Part shown: positions 7,532 through 15,355 of the stretch, piece after piece
Numbering within the stretch: position 1 is the first letter of the stretch
Layout: each line of letters starts with the position of its first letter
Assembly: GCA_043778315.1 (NCBI GenBank)
Contig: JAYWGJ010000214.1
Coordinates: forward strand, 1 to 27,994
Length of the DNA stretch: 27,994 bases
Direction of reading: 5' to 3'
From: JBEEMU01 sp043778315
Lineage (GTDB): Bacteria > Bacteroidota > Bacteroidia > Chitinophagales > Saprospiraceae
Notes under the pieces: model-generated
Databases searched by the model: none
Told to the model about the DNA's origin: nothing
The model's input: the letters and a program-made list of their open reading frames with translations, nothing else
Position numbers and translations under genes: made by a program

Positions 7532-8083
7532 TTATTGATTTTTTGTTGTCAATATTTTTAAATTATCGTTAATACCTTGCAATAAATCCTTGATTTCCAA
7601 TAAAGTAGCACTGTTTTTATCAGCATCATTATTTGTACTTTTATTTCTATTGTCCATTAATAGCTGCCGTTGCTGCAAGGCGGTAGCGCGAAAAACTTGC
7701 GCATCTTTTAGTCCAACTAAACTCATTTGATTGCTTGCGTGCGCCGATTGCCCTGCGGTTTCTACGCGTATCATACACAAATTATAATAGCGCAAAACGG
7801 GACCTTCTATGAAAGTGAGGTCTTGTATATTCTCCAAAGGTATCGTTTTTTCTACTTGAAAAAGAATGCCTTGTTTGAAATGCAGCGTTCGGTCGGTGAG
7901 TTCGCACTCCAATTTATCAAAATAATGACGGCTATACCATTGCCCAACGCCCAAAAACCAAATTATCGCCAACGGAATACCAAACACCGTTAGTGCCAAA
8001 AAACCGCCAATATAAAGTAAAATATAGGTGCGGACAATCGGATTGAACTCCGCTTTGATGATTATCGGGTTTGTTTCGGACAT
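7532..8083 (-). CDS. Membrane protein with bacterial PH domain (YdbS/DUF304-like)
   Basis: The 183-residue protein has two adjacent hydrophobic segments (about 14-30 and 33-48). After them comes a bacterial pleckstrin-homology domain of the YdbS type: a DKLECELTDRTLHFKQG strand pair (about 56-72) and the IPLENIQDL motif (about 81-89), which is the best-conserved part of this family. The last 50 residues are polar and probably a coil. Such proteins sit in the cytoplasmic membrane; their role is not established. The gene lies 34 bp after nuoF and 17 bp before mntA. Nothing ties it to complex I or to defence except position. Confidence 0.8.
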   Translation of the reverse strand: MSETNPIIIKAEFNPIVRTYILLYIGGFLALTVFGIPLAIIWFLGVGQWYSRHYFDKLECELTDRTLHFKQGILFQVEKTIPLENIQDLTFIEGPVLRYYNLCMIRVETAGQSAHASNQMSLVGLKDAQVFRATALQQRQLLMDNRNKSTNNDADKNSATLLEIKDLLQGINDNLKILTTKNQ

Positions 8084-8117
8084 TTTATTGCTATTTTATG
8101 ATAAAAAAAACTAAAAA

Positions 8118-9458
8118 CTACGCCAAAATCAATTTGTCGCCTCTATACACCGCGCCAGCCGCAGCCGCTTCTTTCGGGTGCGAGATATGCCACTCAAATT
8201 CGGGACGGAAGTGACGGATTGCCGCCGCTACGGGCCAAGCTGCTGCGTCGCCGAGCGGACAAATCGTGTTGCCCTCGATGCGGCGTTGCACGTCCCATAG
8301 CAAATCGATATCCGTTTCTTTGCCATGTCCGCTTTCTATGTCGTGTAGGATTTTTTCCATCCAGCCCGTTCCTTCGCGGCACGGCGAGCATTGTCCGCAC
8401 GACTCGTGGTGATAAAACCGCGTGAAATTCCAGGTATTGCGTACAATACACTGGTCTTCGTCGAAAACGATAAAACCGCCCGAACCGAGCATACTGCCCG
8501 TCGCGAAACCGCCGTCGCTGAGTCCTTCGTAAGACATCAAGCGGTCGTCGCCGTTCGCGGTTTTGCAAATCAGATTTGCGGGCAAAATCGGTACCGACGA
8601 GCCGCCAGGTACGCAGGCTTTCAGTTGTTTACCGTTTTTGATGCCGCCGCAATATTCGTCAGAATACAAAAACTCTTGTACCGTAATGCCCATTTCTATT
8701 TCGTAAACGCCAGGGCGATTGATGTTGCCACCAGCCGAAATCAATTTTGTTCCTGTGCTTCTACCGATGCCGATTTTCGCGTAAGCGTCGCCACCATTTA
8801 TCAATATCCAAGGCACGGCGGCGAGCGACTCGACGTTATTTACTACGGTCGGGTTGCCGTACAAACCTGCGATAGCAGGAAACGGCGGTTTGATGCGCGG
8901 ATTGCCGCGTTTGCCCTCGAGCGACTCGAGCAGCGCGGTCTCTTCGCCACATATATACGCGCCTGCGCCTGCGTGAACATAAAGTTCACAATCAAAACCG
9001 CTACCACATATATTTTTGCCACAAAAGCCTTTCGCCACAGCTTGTTTTATAGCCGACTCTAATATCGGAATTAAATACCAATATTCGCCTCTAATATAGA
9101 TGTATGACAAGTGACAGCCAAGCGCGTAAGACGACGTTATCATGCCTTCAATCAGCGCGTGCGGATTGAACTCCATGATGTAGCGGTCTTTGAACGTGCC
9201 AGGTTCGCTTTCGTCGGCGTTGCAGACTAAGTGACGCGGGTTGCCTGATTTTTTATCAATAAAAGACCATTTCATACCCATCGGGAAACCTGCGCCGCCG
9301 CGACCGCGTAGCCCTGATTTTTTGACTTCTTCGGTGATGTCGTCAGGGTTCATACCGACGGCTTTACGCACCGACTCGTAGCCACCAAACTTGATGTAGT
9401 TGTCGATGTTTTTGAGGTCGGCTTTACCGACGTGTTCGAGCAAAATTTTCTTAGACAT
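8118..9458 (-). CDS. nuoF: NADH-quinone oxidoreductase subunit F
   Basis: This subunit of complex I binds NADH and FMN and passes electrons to cluster N3. Visible motifs are GRGGAGFP (52-59) for nucleotide binding, CNADESEPGTFKDR (79-92) at the FMN site, HAGAGAYICGEETAL (162-176), a SLBB region, and the N3 ligands C354, C357, C360 and C400 in ESCGQCSPCREG and NTICPLGD. The length (446 residues) is normal. The start at ATG 9458 (MSKKILLEHV) is chosen over the longer frame to 9509, whose leader is AT-rich and unlike the family. The 105 bp before it, up to the unknown gene at 9564, is AT-rich and holds a short palindrome but no promoter I recognise. Confidence 0.96.
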   Translation of the reverse strand: MSKKILLEHVGKADLKNIDNYIKFGGYESVRKAVGMNPDDITEEVKKSGLRGRGGAGFPMGMKWSFIDKKSGNPRHLVCNADESEPGTFKDRYIMEFNPHALIEGMITSSYALGCHLSYIYIRGEYWYLIPILESAIKQAVAKGFCGKNICGSGFDCELYVHAGAGAYICGEETALLESLEGKRGNPRIKPPFPAIAGLYGNPTVVNNVESLAAVPWILINGGDAYAKIGIGRSTGTKLISAGGNINRPGVYEIEMGITVQEFLYSDEYCGGIKNGKQLKACVPGGSSVPILPANLICKTANGDDRLMSYEGLSDGGFATGSMLGSGGFIVFDEDQCIVRNTWNFTRFYHHESCGQCSPCREGTGWMEKILHDIESGHGKETDIDLLWDVQRRIEGNTICPLGDAAAWPVAAAIRHFRPEFEWHISHPKEAAAAGAVYRGDKLILA

Positions 9459-9563
9459 ATTTGAAATTATAAAATGTTTGTTGTTGAACTGTAAATTATT
9501 GATAATCAATTATTTGTGTATGATTTTTATTCTATTTTGAGTGTTTTTTATCTATATAAATTA

Positions 9564-10451
9564 CTACAAATTATGTTTCGTGAAATTGCCAATCTTATTA
9601 ACCAAATTTGCGTAAAGCGTAGGACTGTATGTAATATCGACGCGCCAAGTTTCGCGAGTAGGTTTGAGTTGGGCAAAATCGTCGTTAGTTTCTATCAAAA
9701 ATCCCTCAAAAGCCACCATTCGCTCATGCGTAAGGTCATCAATATCTGTGGTATAAAAACTTGGATTTATACTTGCCGCAAGACGCATATCATTATCTTG
9801 TTGCGCAGTTAGATTTTTATCTTGCAGTTTTAAGGTATAAAATTCCATCGGAATATTCTGTTTTTCCAAATAACCAAACACTTTATGTTTTCCAATATTT
9901 TGAAAATGGCGGTCAAAAACCAGCACCTTTTGTATAGTTGTTGCACTAAAAACTGTATTAAAGAATGAATTAATATCTATTTGCGTTAAAAAATCTAAGT
10001 AACGCACATTAAAAGTGTTAAACGCTGCCAAATTGATGCGTTGCCAATGAATATTGGGCTTTTGTACGGCATCAATTACTGCAATTTTTGGATTTTTTAT
10101 GCTAACATTTTCATTTTCAACGATAAAATCCGTCATTGTAATCGGTATTAAAATCGGCAATGTGGTGTTTGCCGCAACTTCCAAAAACTGTGCGGTCAAA
10201 TCTGCTGCATTCGTAGCCAAAGTAAAAGTTTTATTGCTAAACAATCGTTTCATTAATTCGTCTTTAACACGCCATTTCATGGTTGTAGGCACAATACCTA
10301 CACAATAATCTATCAATTGTTTTGATAGAAACAGTTTAGCGACTTCATTTTGAAAAATGAAGTTGATAAGATTGTCCGTTTCATTCGGAAACAAGGTACT
10401 TTGCGCGTGCATAAAGCGTTCAAAAACCTTATAATGTAACACTACATTCAT
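9564..10451 (-). CDS. Unknown partner protein of the DUF3696 ATPase
   Basis: I do not recognise a family for this 295-residue protein. It is soluble, with no signal peptide or membrane segment. The C-terminal third contains DDLTHERMVAFEG (about 236-248) followed by a strand-like stretch. A His-x-Arg or His-x-Lys motif at the start of such a strand recalls phospholipase D-like and MIT-C-type domains found in effectors of ATPase-linked systems, but the match is weak. The middle contains a VLVFDRHFQNIG strand (about 176-187). It follows the ATPase by 12 bp and is AT-rich like it, so the two are almost certainly one cassette, with this protein as likely effector or sensor. The effector role is inference only. 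Confidence 0.6.
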   Translation of the reverse strand: MNVVLHYKVFERFMHAQSTLFPNETDNLINFIFQNEVAKLFLSKQLIDYCVGIVPTTMKWRVKDELMKRLFSNKTFTLATNAADLTAQFLEVAANTTLPILIPITMTDFIVENENVSIKNPKIAVIDAVQKPNIHWQRINLAAFNTFNVRYLDFLTQIDINSFFNTVFSATTIQKVLVFDRHFQNIGKHKVFGYLEKQNIPMEFYTLKLQDKNLTAQQDNDMRLAASINPSFYTTDIDDLTHERMVAFEGFLIETNDDFAQLKPTRETWRVDITYSPTLYANLVNKIGNFTKHNL

Positions 10452-10463
10452 GCAATTTTGGGT

Positions 10464-11834
10464 TTAGGGAAGCAATTGCATTCCAATATTATAATAATTT
10501 TCATAAAAATCGGCTGGAATTTCTATATCAAACATACCATCTTTATCTAAATGATGCGCAACTACTCGCGTTTGCGTCGCCTCCCGCGTGAAATAATGCA
10601 CCGTCACGTCTTCGGGTTTCAAAACGCCTTGCTTGACTAATACTTGCAGCTCGCGCACCATATCTGCGCTATGCGTTTCTATAAAATAAGTGTTACTTTT
10701 GCCTGTATTCACGAAAGTTTCTAATAGTTTTGCGTGCAAACGCGGGTGCGTATGTATTTCGGGTTGCTCCAAAAGTACAATTTCACCGCCGCGATGTTCC
10801 GATACTATCGCTTGCAACAACATCGGCAATTGCAAACCTACGCCATAACCTACATTCGTGATATTGCTCCAAAAATCGCCGTCACTCACCCGCACTTTCA
10901 GCTCCATAATATCGCTGCCCGGATTTGTGACTAATTTTATTTCTTTCGCAATACCCAAATCTACAATCGCGTGTTGCAGTTTCTCTACCAATATTCTTTT
11001 TTCTGATGCCTCAATACTTTCATCTGCTAAAAAATTAACTACATCTTCTAAGTTATGTACATCTTCTACTACGCCTCTGTCATCGCGTTTTATGTAATTT
11101 TTTTGCGGTGTTGTGTTTAGGGGATTTACATAACGTATAGTTGATAGTAGAAAACGAAGCATCAGAAAATTTATGGCACTTATAGAATATACTTTCTTAT
11201 CTGATGTACGACTTAGAAAATATAGAAAACCAGTAAACATACCTTCTGCATCTTTTATAATAGTTTCTTTATCATTGTGTGTCAATGCTACATCTGCAAT
11301 AAAAGAAATAGATAAATTACCAACGTCTTTTTTTTTTAGTCTAATACTATTTAAGGATGTAACACCGATTTCACCACTAGCACCACTTAAAAATAACTGC
11401 TCTTCATAATTTTGGATATTTTTATTAAACACAAATTGATATGAAATACGATCTTCGTTGGTAAAATCCACATTATTGAAAGTTGAAAGCATATGGTTTG
11501 TACTTTCAATAATTTTTTGTCCAAATTCTTTTTTTAACGAATTAAGTACTTGAATTATATAGCGGGCTTGTACCTCAAACCCAAATTCCAAATTCAAACT
11601 TGTATCATTATTATAAATAATCTCTTTGTAATTACCTAAATCTAATTCACCAAAATTACGCCCACGCAAGTTTAAAACACCATCTTTACTCTCCGTACTT
11701 TGTTTCAGCATACGCAAAAACTTCAACAGCGAACTCTTACCCGAACTATTCGTTCCGATAAGCAAATTCACTTTTGAAAACTCGAAGTTTTGGTGCTGAA
11801 AACTACGAAAATTATGGATATTTAAATTAAACAT
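10464..11834 (-). CDS. AAA ATPase, OLD-like, DUF3696 type
   Basis: SMC/OLD-type ATPase of 456 residues. The motifs are Walker A GTNSSGKSS (27-35), an ABC-like signature region around 327-339, Walker B EIVLLEQPEIH (351-361), and the ETHSA switch (386-390). After the ATPase head, the segment VLKPEDVTVHYF and the tail with a DKDGMFDIEIPADFYE stretch (about 404-446) match the DUF3696 C-terminal domain. Proteins of this class are found beside nuclease-like genes in defence islands, and several are uncharacterised. It starts 31 bp upstream of the nuoE end on the same strand and is followed at 12 bp by the unknown gene. The ATPase class is firm; a defence role is inferred. Confidence 0.82.
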   Translation of the reverse strand: MFNLNIHNFRSFQHQNFEFSKVNLLIGTNSSGKSSLLKFLRMLKQSTESKDGVLNLRGRNFGELDLGNYKEIIYNNDTSLNLEFGFEVQARYIIQVLNSLKKEFGQKIIESTNHMLSTFNNVDFTNEDRISYQFVFNKNIQNYEEQLFLSGASGEIGVTSLNSIRLKKKDVGNLSISFIADVALTHNDKETIIKDAEGMFTGFLYFLSRTSDKKVYSISAINFLMLRFLLSTIRYVNPLNTTPQKNYIKRDDRGVVEDVHNLEDVVNFLADESIEASEKRILVEKLQHAIVDLGIAKEIKLVTNPGSDIMELKVRVSDGDFWSNITNVGYGVGLQLPMLLQAIVSEHRGGEIVLLEQPEIHTHPRLHAKLLETFVNTGKSNTYFIETHSADMVRELQVLVKQGVLKPEDVTVHYFTREATQTRVVAHHLDKDGMFDIEIPADFYENYYNIGMQLLP

Positions 11835-11865
11835 TTTTTATTTTATTTCAGATGATTAGCATTTT

Positions 11866-12387
11866 TTACAACGCCGCGAATGCCTCTACCGTACTCGGTA
11901 CTGTTCCGTTGCGGCAGCCCGCGATGATTTCGTCGACTTTCGCTTCGGTGAGGTGTTGATAAAACGTGGGTCCGATTTGGAACAACGGCGCGTAGCCACA
12001 GCCACCCAAACACTCCATCATTTTGAGCGTAAACAAGCCGTCGGCGGTTGTTTCTTCTTCTTTGATGCCTAATTTGGTTTTCAGATACTCCAAAATACGC
12101 TCGCCGCCCGAAATAGCGCACGGACCGGTTCGACAATACTCGATAACGTATTTGCCTACGGGTTTCATATTAAACATAGAGTAAAAAGTGGCTACTTCGT
12201 ACACCTCTATTGGCTTGATGCTCAATAGTTTAGCGACGTAATCCATCGCCTCTGCGCTGAGGTAGCCGTTGTTTTCGCGCTGCGCTAAATGCAGCGTAGG
12301 TATGAGTGCCGACTTGCTTTTGTCGGCAGGATAACGCGATACGAGTTCGCGAAATTCGCTTATTTTTTGTTCAGAAAATTGAAACAT
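11866..12387 (-). CDS. nuoE: NADH-quinone oxidoreductase subunit E
   Basis: Thioredoxin-fold 2Fe-2S subunit of complex I that holds cluster N1a next to NuoF. The four ligands are visible as C85 and C90 in CRTGPC and C126 and C130 in ECLGGCGYAP. The helical N-terminus with TLHLAQRENNGYLS (31-44) and the YEVATFYSMF segment (63-72) are typical. The length of 173 residues is normal for the family. In most genomes nuoE and nuoF are adjacent. Here they are 2.4 kb apart, separated by the DUF3696 ATPase and its partner. A GldL-like membrane protein gene ends 33 bp before the start. Confidence 0.95.
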   Translation of the reverse strand: MFQFSEQKISEFRELVSRYPADKSKSALIPTLHLAQRENNGYLSAEAMDYVAKLLSIKPIEVYEVATFYSMFNMKPVGKYVIEYCRTGPCAISGGERILEYLKTKLGIKEEETTADGLFTLKMMECLGGCGYAPLFQIGPTFYQHLTEAKVDEIIAGCRNGTVPSTVEAFAAL

Positions 12388-12420
12388 ATTTTGAAATAAT
12401 TATTTTTAGATTTATTCTAT

Positions 12421-12966
12421 TTATCGCGGCTTAAATATAAAGGGTTGCACTATTTTGTACAACATAATCAATGGTATGCCTATCGTGTAGCCGAGCATCA
12501 TAATACATAGTGTGCGTACAATAATATGTGCGCAAAAGTTGCGCGCCTGCTTTTTGCTGAGGTCTATAAAAAAATAGAGCATCGCTAATCCTAGTATTAT
12601 AGGTAACGTAAGTGCCGCCACATGAAACATATAATCGGCGTGAGCCCAATTCTGTATTTTAAAAAGAATACCTACTAACATAATAGCAAACCCTAATCCT
12701 GCAACGTAGCTCAATAAAATCTGCCAAATGCCTCTACCTTGAAATAGGATAAACGGTATAGCTACAACCAAACCTGCATAAGTCAAAAAACCAACGGTGA
12801 CTAATTCTGAGCCTTTCGGAATGGCTTGATATTTGAAAAAAATACCTAAACTTGCCATCAAAAGCGGTAAATACTCGGTATAACCCACCCATTTCTCGAT
12901 GGTCGCAAATTGCGTATTTTCGTTTTGTGGCGCGTCGGGCGCGTCGATGATAATGGTTTCGGACAC
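12421..12966 (-). CDS. Membrane protein, GldL-like segment, function unknown
   Basis: The 181-residue protein has a polar N-terminus of about 30 residues and then five or six hydrophobic segments (roughly 34-48, 53-75, 80-102, 111-132, 143-160, 162-174). The GILFKIQNWAHAD stretch after the third segment resembles the hallmark of GldL, a gliding and type IX secretion motor subunit of Bacteroidota, but the length and number of segments do not match GldL. This Phe-Lys-Ile-x-x-Trp signature is also seen in uncharacterised Bacteroidota membrane proteins. It sits directly upstream of nuoE and could be a quinone- or proton-related accessory or an unrelated passenger; the sequence does not decide. 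Confidence 0.65.
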   Translation of the reverse strand: MSETIIIDAPDAPQNENTQFATIEKWVGYTEYLPLLMASLGIFFKYQAIPKGSELVTVGFLTYAGLVVAIPFILFQGRGIWQILLSYVAGLGFAIMLVGILFKIQNWAHADYMFHVAALTLPIILGLAMLYFFIDLSKKQARNFCAHIIVRTLCIMMLGYTIGIPLIMLYKIVQPFIFKPR

Positions 12967-12993
12967 TAGAAATAGGGATTGTAAAAATTATTT

Positions 12994-13599
12994 TTATTTA
13001 TAAACATCAATAACTGTTTGGAGCGCGCCCAACAACTCGGATAAATATTTCAAATAATATCGTTCGGTATCAATCTCAACAGTCATATTTTCCATTCGCA
13101 GTAACATCCAATCCAACCCTGTGCTTGTAATACCGTAAACTACGGGAACGTTTTTGCCGTGGTCTTGATTAAAAATATGCACGGCATACATTTCGGCTAC
13201 ACATTGCGCAATAGCGGATTGACTATCTACCGCGTCGTTTTTTGCCTCTACTACGCAAATTATCGGCGACTCAATAGTTGGGCTGTGCAGAGCTTGCGAC
13301 AAAATATAATCGCAATGACCGTTTAAGCCGCGTGATTTATCTACATCAAAAGCGTAGCCTGAAAATACAGTGAACTGTTGTTTATTGTTGCGGCGCAACT
13401 CGTTCAAAACAGGCACAACCAACAATTCCGATTTTGCTTTTTCGGTGTCAAACGGCAATTCCAAATTATCCTCAATATCCGCAACAAGCCTCGCGCTTGG
13501 TGCTATATGCTCAACGCTATCAAAAAGCTTCGCGCGTTTTAGCACGATATTTAAGGTTTTAATATCGTTATAATTAAAACTCGAGTATGATTTTGCCAT
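12994..13599 (-). CDS. PD-(D/E)xK nuclease-like protein, paralogue of 6147-6758
   Basis: The 201-residue protein carries GLNG at 91-94 with D97, VVEAK at 116-120 (E118, K120), and a following helix with Q132, the expected order of PD-(D/E)xK catalytic residues. It aligns to the gene at 6147-6758 without gaps over the first 120 residues, at roughly 40 per cent identity by eye in the motif blocks and less elsewhere, so the two are diverged paralogues, not a recent duplication. It lies 25 bp after the TOPRIM-like gene and 27 bp before the GldL-like gene. It may be a third component of the ATPase/TOPRIM cassette or an independent gene. No characterised relative is known to me. Confidence 0.75.
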   Translation of the reverse strand: MAKSYSSFNYNDIKTLNIVLKRAKLFDSVEHIAPSARLVADIEDNLELPFDTEKAKSELLVVPVLNELRRNNKQQFTVFSGYAFDVDKSRGLNGHCDYILSQALHSPTIESPIICVVEAKNDAVDSQSAIAQCVAEMYAVHIFNQDHGKNVPVVYGITSTGLDWMLLRMENMTVEIDTERYYLKYLSELLGALQTVIDVYK

Positions 13600-13624
13600 G
13601 ATTTAGTGAAAATGAATGAAAATA

Positions 13625-14191
13625 TTAGAAAACAGGCGAAATATTCACTTTTTCTGCCATTTTTCTGACAAATGTTTGCCAAATTGGGTATGTTTTAAGT
13701 TTTTCTATATCAAATAGTTGCGCTAAATCACGCATATCTGATTCTTCATAGCCAAAAGTATCTATTAATGCTTTTTTTGCATTTTTAGCGTTTTTGTCAA
13801 TGCGTATTTCGTGGAATTTTTTCTTGTATTTGCGGCAAGTCGTTTCAATATCCGTTATAGCCAATGCTTCAATCATGTATTCAAAAAGCAAAAACTCTAT
13901 TTTTTCATTCGTAGCGCATTTGCATTTTTCAAAAACCTCGTTACATTTTTTTCTATTCGCATCTTTATCCAAGTCTTTGATAAGAATGATAAAAGCGAGG
14001 TCGTCTTCTTCAAATATGGTTTCTAAAGCAAGTATAAAGTCGTCATTTCCTAACTGACTACCTCTATAACGACCTAATAATTGTGTATAATTTGCTTTTT
14101 CGGGAAAATAGCGTTCTAATAAGTCGGCAATCGGCGTTCCGTCGTTGTGCGGGTTTTCGCTCACGATGCCTATTTTTATAGTTTCCTTCAT
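13625..14191 (-). CDS. TOPRIM-like effector (DUF4276/RloB-like), partner of ATPase
   Basis: The 188-residue protein has the spaced acidic motifs of a TOPRIM-type nuclease. An early glutamate follows a beta strand (IGIVSENP, E12), D-x-D in a second hydrophobic strand (IILIKDLDKD, 68-77), and FEYMIEALAI (103-112), which resembles the conserved glutamate helix of DUF4276 and RloB-like proteins. It starts 4 bp after the ATPase stop, so the two form one unit. ATPase plus TOPRIM pairs include PARIS (AriA/AriB) and the AbiL/RloAB group; this pair looks closest to the latter by the short effector. Assignment to a named system is not certain. Confidence 0.65.
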   Translation of the reverse strand: MKETIKIGIVSENPHNDGTPIADLLERYFPEKANYTQLLGRYRGSQLGNDDFILALETIFEEDDLAFIILIKDLDKDANRKKCNEVFEKCKCATNEKIEFLLFEYMIEALAITDIETTCRKYKKKFHEIRIDKNAKNAKKALIDTFGYEESDMRDLAQLFDIEKLKTYPIWQTFVRKMAEKVNISPVF

Positions 14192-14195
14192 CTCC

Positions 14196-15293
14196 TTATT
14201 TTTTATTTTCTAATCCTATATTTACCCAATAACTGCTCAATAAGCCTGTTTTTGCAAAATATTTTTTGATAGCCGCTTGTTTTTTCTCGCTTACACTTTC
14301 AATCACCGTACTTTTTAGCGTTTCGTCGTATCGTGCGAGTTTGATGCGACTCAACTCGTTTTCGTCTAAAATATTCAATACTTCGGGCGCGTGTGTCGTA
14401 ATAATAATTTGTTTTTCGGCGGATTGCTCTTTCAAAAATTCCATCAATAACTGCAATTGATGCGGGTGAATACCGAGTTCGGGTTCTTCTAATAAAACAA
14501 CATTGTTAGTCGCTAAAACACTCAAGACTATCCAAACCATACGGCGCGTTCCGTCAGAAAGTTCGTTCCATTTAAACCATTCATTTTTTGTTTTGAAACC
14601 ATACATGAGATTGGAGACAGTCACTTTATTGTTGTTATATCCTTTTTCAACTTTAATTTCATCTTCTCTAATCGGATATTCCACTTGAATATTCTCAATA
14701 GGCGTATATTTTTTTAGCGTATCAATATACTTTTGGTCTATCTGAAAATCTTGTATCATAATATCTTCTTTAAGCCAATCTGATAAATTGATAAGGTTCG
14801 TTAAAATCAAATTTTTATTACTATTAAAATTAATCAGACTATTTAACCCTTCAACTATCAAATAGGAAGTAGTTGTCGGCGTGGAAAAACACTCGATTTC
14901 GGAAGGAACATTAAAAGGTAAATAACAATATTTCAAAAAAAGAGATGAACTGTTCTTTATGACCTCTTCTATATTTTTAGAATCTTTCTTATTTGTATGA
15001 TTTAGTATTTCACTTTCAATATTCCTTTTAATATTAAAATTATAGTGTTGATTGAACTCAAATGTGATATTTGTTCTCACTAAATTGCCTTTATAATAAT
15101 ATTCTATGTTTCCTTTAACGTCTAAATCATTGATCTTTTCACTATCAATATGTCCTAAAAGCCACAAAAAATTACTTTTTCCGCAGCCGTTTGGTCCTAT
15201 AATGATGTTTAAGCCGTTTTCAAAAGTGGCTTCGGTGTCGCGGATATTGCGGTAGCCTTTGAGCCGTGCGCGCGAGAGATAGGGATTTGACAT
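14196..15293 (-). CDS. AAA ATPase, OLD/AbiL/PARIS-like
   Basis: With the ATG at 15293 the protein has 365 residues. It shows a RNIRDTE strand, Walker A GPNGCGKS (33-40), signature LSDGTRR (245-251), Walker B NVVLLEEPELGIHP (264-277), and TTHAPEV (299-305). This is a RecF/SMC-like ATPase of the kind coupled to TOPRIM or HNH effectors in phage defence. The frame is open to a GTG at 15356, whose G overlaps the TAG of nuoD. ATG 15293 is preferred because ATPases of this class begin just before the first beta strand, and because an AT-rich stretch typical of Bacteroidota start sites precedes it. The gene is visibly AT-richer than nuoD. Confidence 0.82.
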   Translation of the reverse strand: MSNPYLSRARLKGYRNIRDTEATFENGLNIIIGPNGCGKSNFLWLLGHIDSEKINDLDVKGNIEYYYKGNLVRTNITFEFNQHYNFNIKRNIESEILNHTNKKDSKNIEEVIKNSSSLFLKYCYLPFNVPSEIECFSTPTTTSYLIVEGLNSLINFNSNKNLILTNLINLSDWLKEDIMIQDFQIDQKYIDTLKKYTPIENIQVEYPIREDEIKVEKGYNNNKVTVSNLMYGFKTKNEWFKWNELSDGTRRMVWIVLSVLATNNVVLLEEPELGIHPHQLQLLMEFLKEQSAEKQIIITTHAPEVLNILDENELSRIKLARYDETLKSTVIESVSEKKQAAIKKYFAKTGLLSSYWVNIGLENKK

Positions 15294-15355
15294 AAAAATA
15301 GGTGGCTTGTCGCCAATTGATGTGGTGAGAAAAATTGTATTTTTATTATAGTTCA

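Noticed and set aside
8391..9062. 223-residue frame on the plus strand
   Set aside because: Lies antisense within nuoF, whose motifs are unambiguous; it is a by-product of the GC-rich codon use there.
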